Below, piece by piece: positions 38,084 to 47,284 of a DNA stretch of 64,000 nucleotides (position 1 is the first letter of the stretch; the number at the start of each line of letters is the position of its first letter). The translations under genes were made by a program, and so were the position numbers. The stretch lies in assembly GCF_021044625.1 (NCBI RefSeq), contig NZ_CP087999.1, positions 4,733,001 through 4,797,000 of the forward strand, in the 5' to 3' direction. The notes beneath the pieces were generated by a model. It had not been told where the DNA came from and searched no databases. It worked only from the letters and a program-made list of their open reading frames with translations. Origin of the DNA: Geomonas sp. RF6 (lineage in GTDB: Bacteria; Desulfobacterota; Desulfuromonadia; Geobacterales; Geobacteraceae).

Positions 38084-39694
38084 CTACAACCTGAACTGCC
38101 CCACCAGCCTTCGCAGATCGTCCGAGCCGCGCGAGAGCTCCGATGCCTCGGTTGCGATCTCCGACGACCCTCTCGAGGTCGTGTGCACGATCTCGCTTAT
38201 ATTCTGGATACTCTGGGTGATCTCTCTGACCGTTGCGTCCTGCTCCTCGGAAGCTATGGCAATCTGGTTGATCTGCATCGACAGCCCGTTTATCTGCTGC
38301 AGTATGCTCTCCAGAGCTTCCCCCGATTTTACCGATGCAGAGGTCCCTTTCGCGACCTCGGCTACACCGAGCTCCATAGCGGAGACTGCCTCCCGCGTCT
38401 CTGTCTGGATGGACTTGATCATCGCCCCCACCTCGCGCGTCGCCTTCGTGGTGCGCTCTGCAAGGGCGCGTACCTCGTCGGCTACGACGGCAAAGCCCCT
38501 CCCCTGCTCCCCGGCCCGGGCGGCCTCGATCGCTGCGTTCAGCGCGAGCAGGTTCGTCTGGTCGGCAATATCCTCAATTGTCCCGACTATGGCCCCTATC
38601 TGCTCGGAACGGGATCCGAGCGCTTCCACGGCGTCGGCTGCAGCGCGGACCTGTTCCGATATCCTCTCCATCCCGTCGATCGTATCCTTCACGACCGTGG
38701 CGCCCGAAGCTGCGGAGTCGCTCGCCCTGGAGGCGGAGTCAGCTACCAGAAGGCAGTTTTTGGCAATGTCCTGCCCGACAACCATCATCTCGTGGCTCGC
38801 TGCAGCCACGGTGGAAATTTCGTTGGAGGTCCCCTCGGACCCGGCTGCTATCCGCCCGGCAGTGGCGTGCAACTGGGACGAAGAAGTCGAGACCTGCGAT
38901 GCCGTCTCCGAGATCTGGCGAATGATCCCTGCAATCCTCTCCGCTGCTTCATTCAATCCTGCTGCGAGTGTGCCTATTTCGTCACCGGACGTGACGGGGC
39001 AACGCAGGTTGAGATCACCTTTTCTCAGATTTTCGAGCCCCTCAAGAACCTTTGTTACCGGAACATTAAAGCCGCGGATGATCCAGAGCCCGATCGCGAT
39101 CGTTGTGACAATGCCAAGGGCGCCGATGATACCTATGGCGAGGAGTGCACTGCGCGCTGCGGCTTTGGACGTCGCGGCGAGGGAATCGCTCAGCTTCTTC
39201 TGCTCATCGATCAGGTTATCGAGAGCCTTGACCGTCCCGGCACCTGAGATGAGGATCGTCTTGGACCGAAACTCTGCAGCCTCCTCGATCTTCCCGGCCT
39301 CCATGAGTGCAAACCATTTGGGACGCGCCTCCCTGTACTGGGCGTAAACGTCCGTCAGCTTCTTCAACGCCGCTTTTGCACCATCAGAAAGATTTCCTTC
39401 CTGGTAGAGTTTCAGATTCTCGTCAAGTATCCCGAACCACTTCGGGCTCTCGTCGATGATCTTTTTTCGTGATGCCGGATCGGGTACTGCGAGGTACTGC
39501 GAGACCCCGAAACGCAGCTTCCACATGGCATCCTGGGCGGTTGCCAGCCGCCGCGTATTGAGGACGCCACTCATGTTCGTTTCGTCGGTTTTGGCGGAGA
39601 GATACCTGATGTTGAAAAATGCCCCTACTCCCAGTACGAGAGAGAACGCTATGACAACACCGACAAAAAGTCCTATGCGCGCTTTGATCGACAT
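38084..39694 (-). CDS. methyl-accepting chemotaxis protein
   Basis: 536 aa. TM1 about 7-29; a periplasmic four-helix-bundle sensor domain about 32-183; TM2 about 186-208 ([20 protein letters not shown]); HAMP about 210-262; then the cytoplasmic signalling domain with the conserved hairpin tip [20 protein letters not shown]. No C-terminal CheR-docking pentapeptide is seen. The FliA-type promoter upstream fits control with the flagellar/chemotaxis regulon. Ligand unknown. Confidence 0.95.
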   Translation of the reverse strand: MSIKARIGLFVGVVIAFSLVLGVGAFFNIRYLSAKTDETNMSGVLNTRRLATAQDAMWKLRFGVSQYLAVPDPASRKKIIDESPKWFGILDENLKLYQEGNLSDGAKAALKKLTDVYAQYREARPKWFALMEAGKIEEAAEFRSKTILISGAGTVKALDNLIDEQKKLSDSLAATSKAAARSALLAIGIIGALGIVTTIAIGLWIIRGFNVPVTKVLEGLENLRKGDLNLRCPVTSGDEIGTLAAGLNEAAERIAGIIRQISETASQVSTSSSQLHATAGRIAAGSEGTSNEISTVAAASHEMMVVGQDIAKNCLLVADSASRASDSAASGATVVKDTIDGMERISEQVRAAADAVEALGSRSEQIGAIVGTIEDIADQTNLLALNAAIEAARAGEQGRGFAVVADEVRALAERTTKATREVGAMIKSIQTETREAVSAMELGVAEVAKGTSASVKSGEALESILQQINGLSMQINQIAIASEEQDATVREITQSIQNISEIVHTTSRGSSEIATEASELSRGSDDLRRLVGQFRL

Positions 39695-39771
39695 GCTTGA
39701 TCTTCCCCTTTTCCTTTGGCTTCACGCCGCTCTGATGCTGAACCGAGCCGTCCTCATTTCCGTTTAGAGAG

Positions 39772-39798
39772 GTATCGGCGACTCGATTCATATCTTTA
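39772..39798 (-). promoter_or_regulatory. sigma-28 (FliA) promoter of the chemoreceptor
   Basis: Minus strand TAAA-N15-GCCGATAC matches the FliA consensus TAAA-N15-GCCGATAA with one mismatch at the last base. It lies about 78 bp before the MCP start. Confidence 0.8.
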
Positions 39799-39846
39799 GT
39801 GCCAAAGTGCAAAAGGGCATCAGCTGGCATCAGCTGCGCACTGCAT

Positions 39847-40317
39847 TCAGCGCGGGTCTGCCACACCGCCGGCAAAATCGTGCCCTGCAAATTCACCTGC
39901 GACTACCCGCGCCAATTTCTCCGAGAAAAGACGCGCTCCCTTACGGTTCAGGTCAGTGGCGTCGTAGAAGAGGGTGCAGTCCCGGCACAGGTCGTCCCCT
40001 CCGTAGTTCACATATCCGATGTTCCACACACCCGACACGATCGCCACGGCCTGAAGGAAGCCGCTATGGTTGCTGAGATACCGGATCCGTTCATGGTATT
40101 GCGGCACCGTATAAAGGACCGTCCGTATCCCCTGCGATGAGGCGAACTTCAAATCCCTCCCGTCAATGGTCTTGTTGCTCATTTTGATCTTCGTGCTGTC
40201 AAAGGAAAAGGGGACCGCATTCTCCTCCAGTCTCGTCCCGGAGGTACTGTCGTAATAAGGCGCCCCGGAAGCAGAGTTGCCGCCGCGGGGTTCTTCAGTG
40301 GAAAAGGAATGCCGGTG
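39847..40317 (-). pseudogene. C-terminal remnant of an SGNH-hydrolase-like protein
   Basis: The frame is open from just after an in-frame TAG at 40318-40320 down to 39847, with no start codon plus ribosome site. Translation includes GIRTVLYTVPQYHERIRYL and, near the end, CTLFYDATDLNRKGARLFSE, which resembles the C-terminal D-x-x-H/D-L-N block of SGNH/GDSL or AlgX/DltD-like proteins. Here the usual His is Asp-like (DATDLN). Interpreted as a decayed 5'-truncated gene; family assignment is tentative. An internal ATG at 40182 would give a 111-aa product. Confidence 0.5.
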
Positions 40318-40363
40318 CTATAACCTAGGAAGAACTACAACGAAGGGGAAGAAGGAGGAGCAT

Positions 40364-40831
40364 ATGACAGTTCAGGATGTCGGAGATGATCCCCATGGCT
40401 TGCAGCGGTTTGTATCGGCGCAGGATGGCATCTACTCGCGGGCGCTGGCAGAGCTGAAGAACGGGCAGAAACGGAGCCACTGGATGTGGTTCATTTTCCC
40501 GCAGATAAACGGCCTGGGGCGCAGCTCCATGGCCATTCAGTACGCGATAAAGAGCCTGGACGAGGCGCGAGCCTACCTCGCTCATCCGGTACTGGGAAAA
40601 AGGCTCAGGGAGTGTGCGGAAGCGGTCCTCGCGGTGCAGGGGCGCTCCGCCTCTGCGATCATGGGTTACCCGGACGACATGAAGCTCAAGTCGTCGATGA
40701 CCCTCTTTGAAGTCGTCGCGGACGAGTCGGACTCTGTTTTTGCCAAAGTCCTGGAGAAGTACTATGGCAACGAGAGGGATACCGCAACGCTGGCGATTCT
40801 GGAGCGGCAAAAGGGAGGGCGCCGGGACTGA
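40364..40831 (+). CDS. DUF1810 domain protein
   Basis: 155 aa. The signature LQRFVSAQDGIYSRALAELK with SHWMWFIFPQINGLGRSSMA is the hallmark of DUF1810. The function is not characterised. ATG 40364 follows GAAGGAGGAG. Single gene divergent from the SGNH remnant. Confidence 0.9.
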   Translation: MTVQDVGDDPHGLQRFVSAQDGIYSRALAELKNGQKRSHWMWFIFPQINGLGRSSMAIQYAIKSLDEARAYLAHPVLGKRLRECAEAVLAVQGRSASAIMGYPDDMKLKSSMTLFEVVADESDSVFAKVLEKYYGNERDTATLAILERQKGGRRD

Positions 40832-40931
40832 CGGAAGGGATCTTGCGCTGTCGGCGTTAGGGGAGCGAGAGGTAGAGACCCCTGTGGAAGGAATCTCTAC
40901 CCCGAGATGAAACTGATCCGGCAAAAGAGGA

Positions 40932-41402
40932 CTACTTGATCTGCCCCCTTATCTCGCCGTTAGGGTTGGCATCGGTGTGTACGTTGACGAAGGCGCCACC
41001 TGAGGTTATGAGCGATACCAGGTCGGCCATCGTTTTTCCCTGCAGTGGTCCCATGAGGTCCTTATCCGTTAGCTGCCCCTGGGTGAATTTCCCGTTTACC
41101 GCCCCCTTTTTGGCCGCTCCGGAAAAGAGATTTGCCACCGGGGGACCGGATTCCCCTTTCTTCCCGGTGTGGATATGGGCGGCGTTGACGTTCTGGAGAT
41201 CCCGCACCGAGATGTAGTAGCTCAATTTTTTCCCGTCATTGCTGAGCTTGAAATCCGCTTTTCCGGTAGCCTTCGTATTGACCGGAGGCGTTTCTTCCTG
41301 CCCCGTCAGCATGGCGCTGAAGTGCTTCTCCGCCGCGTAGCATGCGGAGCCGACGAAAACGGCGCTGAAGAGCACAACGAGCAACAGTACGAACTTTCTC
41401 AT
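40932..41402 (-). CDS. CHRD domain exported protein
   Basis: 156 aa. Sec signal peptide (LLLVVLFSAVFVGSACYA) followed by a CHRD domain: FSAMLTGQEETPPVNTKATG, NAAHIHTG and VNVHTDANPNGEIRGQI. CHRD domains occur in chordin and in many bacterial secreted proteins of unknown function. The start at 41402 is chosen for its AAAGGAG site. Promoter at 41442-41471. Confidence 0.92.
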   Translation of the reverse strand: MRKFVLLLVVLFSAVFVGSACYAAEKHFSAMLTGQEETPPVNTKATGKADFKLSNDGKKLSYYISVRDLQNVNAAHIHTGKKGESGPPVANLFSGAAKKGAVNGKFTQGQLTDKDLMGPLQGKTMADLVSLITSGGAFVNVHTDANPNGEIRGQIK

Positions 41403-41441
41403 GATCTTTACTCCTTTTGTTTGCGATACACCATACATTAA

Positions 41442-41471
41442 ATTGTATTATTCGCTGCGACACATTGTCAA
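41442..41471 (-). promoter_or_regulatory. sigma-70-type promoter of the CHRD gene
   Basis: Minus strand TTGACA, 18-bp spacer, TACAAT, ending 40 bp before the ATG. Confidence 0.65.
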
Positions 41472-41599
41472 ACCTTTGGCGCGCGGAGAGAAGGGGACCG
41501 GCTACGGGACAGGCTACTTTTCCTGCGGATACCTTTTTCCTGAAACGCATCTAGTAAAATTGAACAAGAGAGAGCAGATGGGCCCAAAGGAGGAATGTC

Positions 41600-42592
41600 A
41601 TGCCGAAGATCGTGCGATTTCATGAGACAGGCGCAGCTGAGGTCCTGAAGATAGAAGAGGTACCGCTGGAAAGTCCAGGCGCGGGAGAGGTACGTCTGGC
41701 AGTCGAAGCAATCGGATTGAATCGCGCCGAGGTCATGTTCCGGCAGGGCCGATACCTGGAGGACCCGAAGCTGCCGTCGCGGATAGGGTACGAGGCCGCA
41801 GGAACAGTCGACGCAGTCGGGCCGGGCGTAACAGGGGTCAACGTCGGCGACCGGGTCAGCACCATCCCGTCCTTTGAGATGGGGCGCTACGGAGTGTACG
41901 GCGAAAGCGCCATCGTCCCGGCATATGCCGTGACACGTTACCCTGAAAAACTCTCGCCGGTAGAGGGCGCTGCCATCTGGATGCCGTACCTCACCGCCTA
42001 CGGCGCGCTGGTGGAGTTCGGCGGATTGGGGCAAGGGCAAAGCGTCGTCATAACCGCCGCCAGCAGCAGCGTGGGACTGGCAGCTATCCAGATAGTGAAA
42101 GCGGTGGGCGCCGTTCCAATCGCCACCACACGCAAAGCTGCGAAGAAGGGGTTTCTGAGAGACGCGGGCGCAGAACACGTCATTGTTACCGACGAGGAGG
42201 ACCTGGTCGGAGCGATAATGGCGGCCACATCGAACATGGGGGCCCAGATCATTTTCGATGCGGTGGCCGGACCGACTCTGGAGAAACTCAGTGAGGCGGC
42301 GGCGCTCCAGGGGATAATCTTCGAATACGGCGCCCTTTCACCGGAGCCGACCCCCTTCCCTCTTTTTGCGGCGATAGGAAAAGGATTGACCGTGCGGGGA
42401 TATATTCTCTTCGAGATCATCAGGGCTCCGGACATGCTGGCGCGCGGCTTGAAATTCATCCTGGACGGTCTGGAGAATGGGGCCCTGCACCCGACAATCG
42501 ACCGAACTTTCCCGTTGTCGAGCATTGTCGAAGCGCATCAGTACATGGAGTCAAACGTGCAGCGCGGGAAGATCGTGGTGACGGTGAAGTAG
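41600..42592 (+). CDS. zinc-independent MDR-family dehydrogenase / quinone oxidoreductase
   Basis: 330 aa. GroES-like N-terminal domain (IGYEAAGTVDAVGPGVTGV) and Rossmann domain with the nucleotide-binding stretch VVITAASSSVGLAAIQIVKA. The SSVG in place of AASGGVG-type glycine spacing is common in the QOR branch. Catalytic and structural zinc cysteines are absent. It likely reduces an enone, quinone or aldehyde with NAD(P)H; substrate unknown. Starts at ATG 41600 with AAAGGAGG upstream. Confidence 0.88.
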   Translation: MPKIVRFHETGAAEVLKIEEVPLESPGAGEVRLAVEAIGLNRAEVMFRQGRYLEDPKLPSRIGYEAAGTVDAVGPGVTGVNVGDRVSTIPSFEMGRYGVYGESAIVPAYAVTRYPEKLSPVEGAAIWMPYLTAYGALVEFGGLGQGQSVVITAASSSVGLAAIQIVKAVGAVPIATTRKAAKKGFLRDAGAEHVIVTDEEDLVGAIMAATSNMGAQIIFDAVAGPTLEKLSEAAALQGIIFEYGALSPEPTPFPLFAAIGKGLTVRGYILFEIIRAPDMLARGLKFILDGLENGALHPTIDRTFPLSSIVEAHQYMESNVQRGKIVVTVK

Positions 42593-42614
42593 GAAAGCGA
42601 AGCCTTCCCGCTGG

Positions 42615-42802
42615 CCGAACGTCCCTCCCCTTTCCATGGGGTCGACAGCCGACCCTCCCCACGCAGAGGGCTCGGCAGCACGTCCCTCCCCTTTCAAGGG
42701 GGAGGACAGGAGGGGGATGGGGTTCTGCGCTCATGCATGTCCGAGAGGCACGGACAACTACCCCATCCCCACCCTCTCCCTCCCCTTGAAAGGGAGGGGA
42801 CG
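42615..42802. repeat. GC-rich intergenic inverted repeat (about 120-bp imperfect hairpin)
   Basis: CGTCCCTCCCCTTTCAAGGG (from 42681) pairs with CCCTTGAAAGGGAGGGGACG (ending 42802), with a further complementary block inside (GGGGGATGGGG / CCCCATCCCC). A second direct copy of the left end, ACGTCCCTCCCCTTTCC, starts near 42618. Typical of non-coding dispersed elements. It fills most of the 42593-42991 gap. Confidence 0.8.
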
Positions 42803-42991
42803 CCGCGCTACTGTTCCCGTCGCTGAAAACACACCCTCTGGCTCAGTTCCCAGTCGCCCTCCACACCCGCCTTTCATTGGCATGTTCCCTATTTTTCACA
42901 TGGCAGAATTTGCAGGTTCGTTGTCATTGAACTCGGGGCAACTTTATGTGATCATCCGTCCTGCGAACGAATCGGATCTGGAGGGTGCAGC

Positions 42992-43969
42992 GTGACAGGC
43001 AAGCGCACGGTTGCCATAGCCGCCTACGAAGGCGCGGAAATTCTCGACGTTACAGGCCCCATAGAAGTCTTTGACATGCTGAACCGGTGCCTGCAGGACG
43101 CTGGGAAAAAAGAGAGCGGATACCACATCGCGCTCCTCGCGGAAAAGCCGGGGCCGTTTGTGACTTCCGCAGGCATAAAGCTCGTCGCCGATCTCTCCTG
43201 GCACGATCTCACCGGACCTGTCGACACCCTGATCGTGGTAGGAAGCCACAACGACGCCCTCGGCAAGGTGATGGCGAACCCGACCTTTCTGGAGTGGATC
43301 ACCGTGATGCAGTCGAGAGTGCGGCGCCTCGTCTCCGTCTGTACCGGCGCGTTTCTCCTGGCGGAGGCGGGACTCCTGGATGGCCGCCGGGTCGCCACGC
43401 ACTGGAAGGATCTTGACCACCTCTCGTCGAGGTACCCGCAGGTCACGGTCGATACCGACGCCATATACGTGCGGGACGGCAACATCGCCACCTCCGCCGG
43501 GATCACTGCCGGGATGGACCTGACTCTGTCCCTGGTAGAAGAAGACTTCGGCCGGCAGACCGCGCTCGCTGTCGCCCGCCGCATGGTCATGTTCCTGAAG
43601 CGTCCCGGGGGACAGGCGCAGTTCAGCGCGCAGTTGCGGGCACAGATGGTCGATGGCGGTCCCCTCGCCTCGCTGTTGTCCTGGCTGCAGGAAAACGCAC
43701 ATCGCAAGATCTCCATCGACGACCTGGCGTGTCAGGCGGCGATGAGCCCGCGCAACTTCGCCCGCGTCTTCCTGCGGGAGACTGGGATGACGCCGGCGAG
43801 GTACCTGGACAAGCTGCGCATGGAGCGCGCCATGGGACTGCTGGAGGATAACGCCCTCTCCATCGGGACCGTGGCGTGCCGGAGCGGGTTCAGTGGCGAA
43901 GAGCAGATGCGGCGCACATTCATTCGGCAGATGGGGATCACCCCCATCGCGTATCGGAAAAGGTTCTAA
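42992..43969 (+). CDS. GlxA-type transcriptional regulator (DJ-1/PfpI + AraC HTH)
   Basis: 325 aa starting GTG 42992 after a GGAGGGTG site. The N-terminal DJ-1/PfpI amidase-like domain has the nucleophile-elbow motif VSVCTGAFLLAEAGLL (Cys present). The C-terminal AraC HTH (about 225-325) contains ISIDDLACQAAMSPRNFARV and GFSGEEQMRRTFIRQMGITP. It probably senses a small metabolite and activates nearby genes. The DUF2917 gene 18 bp downstream may be its partner or target. Confidence 0.92.
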   Translation: MTGKRTVAIAAYEGAEILDVTGPIEVFDMLNRCLQDAGKKESGYHIALLAEKPGPFVTSAGIKLVADLSWHDLTGPVDTLIVVGSHNDALGKVMANPTFLEWITVMQSRVRRLVSVCTGAFLLAEAGLLDGRRVATHWKDLDHLSSRYPQVTVDTDAIYVRDGNIATSAGITAGMDLTLSLVEEDFGRQTALAVARRMVMFLKRPGGQAQFSAQLRAQMVDGGPLASLLSWLQENAHRKISIDDLACQAAMSPRNFARVFLRETGMTPARYLDKLRMERAMGLLEDNALSIGTVACRSGFSGEEQMRRTFIRQMGITPIAYRKRF

Positions 43970-43987
43970 GGAAAAAGGAGTACTACT

Positions 43988-44272
43988 ATGAATTACCTTC
44001 TCGAAAAGGGCGAGGTGCTTACGCTGGTCACTACCCCTGCGATGGAGGCGGTCGAGGTCGTGACCGGGCGGGTGTGGCTGACCAAAGAGGATGACGGCGC
44101 AGATTACTGTATCGATGCGGGGAGCCTTTGCTCTATCAAGAGCGCCAAGGGTGTCGTTATCGAAGCGCTGGAAAGTGCCTCTGTATCGGTGAAGTGGAAA
44201 ATGGCACCGAGTTCGGTAAGGGTCGCCATGGTGAAGGTAGAGCATCGTCACTGTGTGCCGCAGGCGTCCTAG
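43988..44272 (+). CDS. DUF2917 domain protein
   Basis: 94 aa. LLEKGEVLTLVTTPAMEAVE and VTGRVWLTKEDDGADYCIDA match the small cupin-like DUF2917 family. Function unknown; often encoded beside AraC- or GlxA-type regulators. It starts 18 bp after the regulator, so the two are probably cotranscribed. Confidence 0.82.
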   Translation: MNYLLEKGEVLTLVTTPAMEAVEVVTGRVWLTKEDDGADYCIDAGSLCSIKSAKGVVIEALESASVSVKWKMAPSSVRVAMVKVEHRHCVPQAS

Positions 44273-44310
44273 ATCATTGGGCTGTTAGTGAGAATGGTTG
44301 AGAGTGTCAA

Positions 44311-44338
44311 TTGCAATGACGATGCGAGCGGGTATTCT
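44311..44338 (+). promoter_or_regulatory. candidate promoter of the cytochrome c7 gene
   Basis: TTGCAA, 16-bp spacer, TATTCT, ending 40 bp before the ATG at 44379. Confidence 0.4.
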
Positions 44339-44378
44339 GTCAGGTGTCACCAGATCAGAAACCAAAGGAGATACGACT

Positions 44379-44657
44379 ATGACCCGCTTTGTCACAGTTC
44401 TCGCGCTCACCCTTTTCGCCGCAGGGCTCGCCGCAGCCGCTGAGGACGCCGTCGTGGTACTGCCTGCCAAAAATGGCAACGTCAGCTTCCCCCACCAGAA
44501 GCACAAAGAGGCCCTGGCCTGCACCAGCTGCCATGAAACCGAGAAGGGAGGGAAGATTGCCGACCTCGGCAAGGACTGGGCCCACAAGACGTGTATGGGA
44601 TGCCACAAGGAGAAGGGAAAAGGCCCCGCCAAGTGCAATGAGTGCCACAAGAAGTAA
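44379..44657 (+). CDS. periplasmic triheme cytochrome c7 (PpcA family)
   Basis: 92-aa precursor with a signal peptide ending near AAAA and a mature protein of about 71 residues. Three haem sites: CTSCH, CMGCH and CNECHKK at the C-terminus. Extra axial histidines lie in FPHQKHKEAL and DWAHK. Sequence order matches Geobacter PpcA (KNGNVSFPH, GKGPAKCNECHKK). Such proteins shuttle electrons across the periplasm to outer-membrane conduits. ATG 44379 is chosen for its AAAGGAG site. Confidence 0.93.
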   Translation: MTRFVTVLALTLFAAGLAAAAEDAVVVLPAKNGNVSFPHQKHKEALACTSCHETEKGGKIADLGKDWAHKTCMGCHKEKGKGPAKCNECHKK

Positions 44658-44915
44658 CTGATCTATCAAATCCTGCAGACGAAAGGGGAGACTGTTCTCA
44701 AAAGAGCAGCTCCCCTCCCCCAGCGCAGCAAGCAAACCACTTTCCCCGTCACTTCCCGCTTCACCTCCCGTTTCAATCACTACAGTTCAAGACATCCTCC
44801 TTCTTCAACGGAACATTATTGTGCAGGTACTGAGGTAGTTTCTTGACCGCGCCCTTCACCGGGTGGTAGAAAAGCTGTAATGGCCGCTCGGGGCTGAGAA
44901 GCAGGAGGTAGCGCA

Positions 44916-46217
44916 GTGTCATTACGTGCAGTTTTAGAGCTGCTTGAAAAACAGAGACTCCTTGAGGAGATGGCGCACCGGCAACCGCTGCCGCGTCAGG
45001 AACAGGTTGAAACGCAGGTGCACAAGCAGCTGCGCAGCGATATGCGCTCCCTCCTTTCGCAGCTCGGCACACAGGAAGTCGTGGAGATCCTGGAGTCGCT
45101 GTCGACCGAGGAGGCGGTGCTTGTATGGGAAAATGTACCGGACAGGCTCGCCGACGACGTGCTGCACGAAATCAGAGGGGACGTGCGGGAGATCCTCGAG
45201 GAGCAGCACAGATCCCTCAGTCTCAATGCATTCGAGCTTTCCGAGGGGCGGCTGCGGCAGGTCCCCCTCAACAGCAATGAAGATCTCGACGGGATAAAGC
45301 CGATATGGGTGGATCTCGTCGACCCCTCCAAGGCTGACCGCGAATGGATCGGCGACTACTTCGGACTGGAGATTCCTGATCCGGATGACCTCACCGACCT
45401 GGAGGCGAGTGCCCGCTTCTACGTCCAGGAGTCGGGGGAGATCCATCTGCACTCCGACTTCCTGCTCGACCGCGAGGGGGACTCCCGAAACATCGCCGTC
45501 GCCTTCATCCTCTACAAGGACATCCTCTTTTCCGTACGAAGCGAGGAACTCCCCGTATTTCGTCTGCAACGACTTCGTGCCCGCACCCAAAAGGGGTACG
45601 TCTCGGACGGCACAGACATGCTCCTCGACCTCTATGCGGCAGATGCCGAGTACTCCGCAGATTCCCTGGAAGAGACGTACCTTGCGCTTGGCGAGGTCGG
45701 GAAGCAGGTACTGAACGAAACGATGACGGACGAGGAGGCCGCGCAGGCCCTTGCCGCCATCGCCGAACAGGAGGACCTGAACGGCCGCATTCGGAGGAAT
45801 GTCCTGGACACCCGCCGCGCGCTGACCTTTCTGGTGCGCCGAAAGCTCCTCTCCGCCGCGCAGCTTGAGGACGCCCAGCAGATCGTGCGCGACATCGAGT
45901 CGCTCGACGGTCACACGGCCTTTCTCTTCGACAAGATAAACTTCCTCATGGACGCCATCGTCGGCTTCGTCAACGTGAACCAGAACCGGGTGATCTACCG
46001 TCTGACCGTGCTCAGCGTCATATTCATGCCGCTGAACGTGATCGCCGGGATCTTCGGGATGTCCGAGTTCACCATGATGACCGGCAACATCCCGTGGGCG
46101 CTCTCCTACGCCATTTTCACCGTCGGCATGGTGCTGGTCGCGTGGCTTACCTACTTCATCCTGAGAAGGTACGAGAAACGCACCGCGCGCAAGAAAAGCG
46201 GGACCTCGACTCTGTAG
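44916..46217 (+). CDS. CorA-like divalent-cation transporter with MgtE-N-like front domain
   Basis: 433 aa starting GTG 44916 (AGGAGGT 6 nt upstream). Residues about 1-100 resemble the alpha-helical MgtE N-terminal domain (LLSQLGTQEVVEILESLSTE). A CorA-type cytoplasmic domain follows, then two C-terminal membrane helices (VIFMPLNVIAGIFGM and ALSYAIFTVGMVLVAWLTYF). The pore-mouth motif that is normally GMN reads GMS (GMSEF). It is likely a Mg2+ or other divalent channel, with selectivity possibly altered. Monocistronic. Confidence 0.85.
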   Translation: MSLRAVLELLEKQRLLEEMAHRQPLPRQEQVETQVHKQLRSDMRSLLSQLGTQEVVEILESLSTEEAVLVWENVPDRLADDVLHEIRGDVREILEEQHRSLSLNAFELSEGRLRQVPLNSNEDLDGIKPIWVDLVDPSKADREWIGDYFGLEIPDPDDLTDLEASARFYVQESGEIHLHSDFLLDREGDSRNIAVAFILYKDILFSVRSEELPVFRLQRLRARTQKGYVSDGTDMLLDLYAADAEYSADSLEETYLALGEVGKQVLNETMTDEEAAQALAAIAEQEDLNGRIRRNVLDTRRALTFLVRRKLLSAAQLEDAQQIVRDIESLDGHTAFLFDKINFLMDAIVGFVNVNQNRVIYRLTVLSVIFMPLNVIAGIFGMSEFTMMTGNIPWALSYAIFTVGMVLVAWLTYFILRRYEKRTARKKSGTSTL

Positions 46218-46300
46218 GGACTTCGCCTCCGGCGCTGGCGCACTGATGGCACTCCCGCATCATCAACCGACTCCATCTGATGGCGCGTACGAGATAAGCG

Positions 46301-46328
46301 TTACTCCAGGACCTCCTGATGCTATAAT
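46301..46328 (+). promoter_or_regulatory. candidate promoter of the 62-aa gene
   Basis: TTACTC, 16-bp spacer, perfect TATAAT (46323-46328), followed by the palindrome GGTGGTACGCCACC (46334-46347). Confidence 0.45.
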
Positions 46329-46363
46329 TTTCTTGGTGGTACGCCACCTTGGAGGAGGAAACC

Positions 46364-46552
46364 ATGGCTACAAAGTGCGATCCCATTCGCTCGCAGCTGT
46401 ACGCTTTGCAAGAAGAGTTGAAGAAAACTCCGATGTTTCTGAACGAGGCAACTGAGGGGTCCAAGCCTGAACTGAACCCGGCATGGGTCAATCTCGACAG
46501 TCACCTCACCCGTACGCGGATGTCCTTGCAGGTTTGCGAAGAAAGGGAGTGA
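46364..46552 (+). CDS. small hydrophilic hypothetical protein
   Basis: 62 aa, soluble and helical (SQLYALQEELKKTPMFLNEA), with two cysteines. ATG 46364 is preceded by GGAGGAGG. Family not recognised. Ends just before a strong terminator; monocistronic. Confidence 0.65.
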   Translation: MATKCDPIRSQLYALQEELKKTPMFLNEATEGSKPELNPAWVNLDSHLTRTRMSLQVCEERE

Positions 46553-46599
46553 CGAGCTTTAGTTCCCCGGCCGGATTAGCCTTTGCGACTCGTTGACAG

Positions 46600-46631
46600 A
46601 AAAAGCCCCACCCGAACAGGTGGGGCTTTTT
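46600..46631. terminator. bidirectional intrinsic terminator
   Basis: AAAAAGCCCCACC-CGAACA-GGTGGGGCTTTTT, 13-bp perfect arms, between convergent genes. Confidence 0.93.
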
Positions 46632-46662
46632 CTTTGTACCGCGGGAAGATCGCCGCAAGCGA

Positions 46663-47187
46663 CTAGTCGTGGTAGCCGCTGCCGATCGCTGTAAATGGGA
46701 GGGAAAGCCGAAGTTGCGGCACCTGGCGCGCAATCCAGGCAGTGAAGGTATTGCTGTTCGGTCCGGGAAAGGCGTTATACCTCTGCGCCCACGGGTATGA
46801 CCGCGCCGCCTTGTCGACGGCGTTAATCAACTCGTCAACCCCGGCACCGCGATGCTGGCTCAAAAGCCTCGGACGCTCGCCGAACCAGTAGCGGTCCGGC
46901 ACGTCCTTCTCGATGCGGACAATAGGGAGGCCACTGTACTTGCGCCACCCAATCAGCTCGTAGACGGTATAGGACGATTCCCCGGTGTGCTTGGCAGCGA
47001 CCCAGGTATGGATGGCAAACCACCCGCGCCACCCCCATGTTGGCGCTCCGTACACCTGAAGGACAGCCTCGGACGTGCTTTTGGGGTCAGGAGCAATCCC
47101 TGCGGGCTCCCGACTCGCCGTTCGCCAGTCTTTCCCTGCGCACCCCGTCCCCAGGAAGAGCAGGAATCCGAGCATAATAAATCTCAA
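46663..47187 (-). CDS. DUF3750 domain lipoprotein
   Basis: About 174 aa from TTG 47187 (AGGGAG 8 nt upstream); ATG 47175 is an alternative. Lipobox LGTGC early. The body has the DUF3750 pattern: GWRGWFAIHTWVAAKHTG, YTVYELIGWRKY, YPWAQRYNAFPGPNSNTF. Function unknown; the HTW and N-S-N-T-F motifs recall a papain-like fold. Single gene. Confidence 0.8.
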   Translation of the reverse strand: MRFIMLGFLLFLGTGCAGKDWRTASREPAGIAPDPKSTSEAVLQVYGAPTWGWRGWFAIHTWVAAKHTGESSYTVYELIGWRKYSGLPIVRIEKDVPDRYWFGERPRLLSQHRGAGVDELINAVDKAARSYPWAQRYNAFPGPNSNTFTAWIARQVPQLRLSLPFTAIGSGYHD

Positions 47188-47284
47188 AGATATCACTCCC
47201 TTGCACTTTAGTTTGACGTTGATTATGTCGCCGATCACGCCACGCTGTCAATAAAGCTCATGAGTGAGGGAGCTGCCGTTGAGG

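Noticed and set aside
44773-44922. 49-codon minus-strand frame starting MTLRYLLLLSPERP
   Set aside because: Looks somewhat protein-like but has no ribosome site and overlaps the corA start; not supported.
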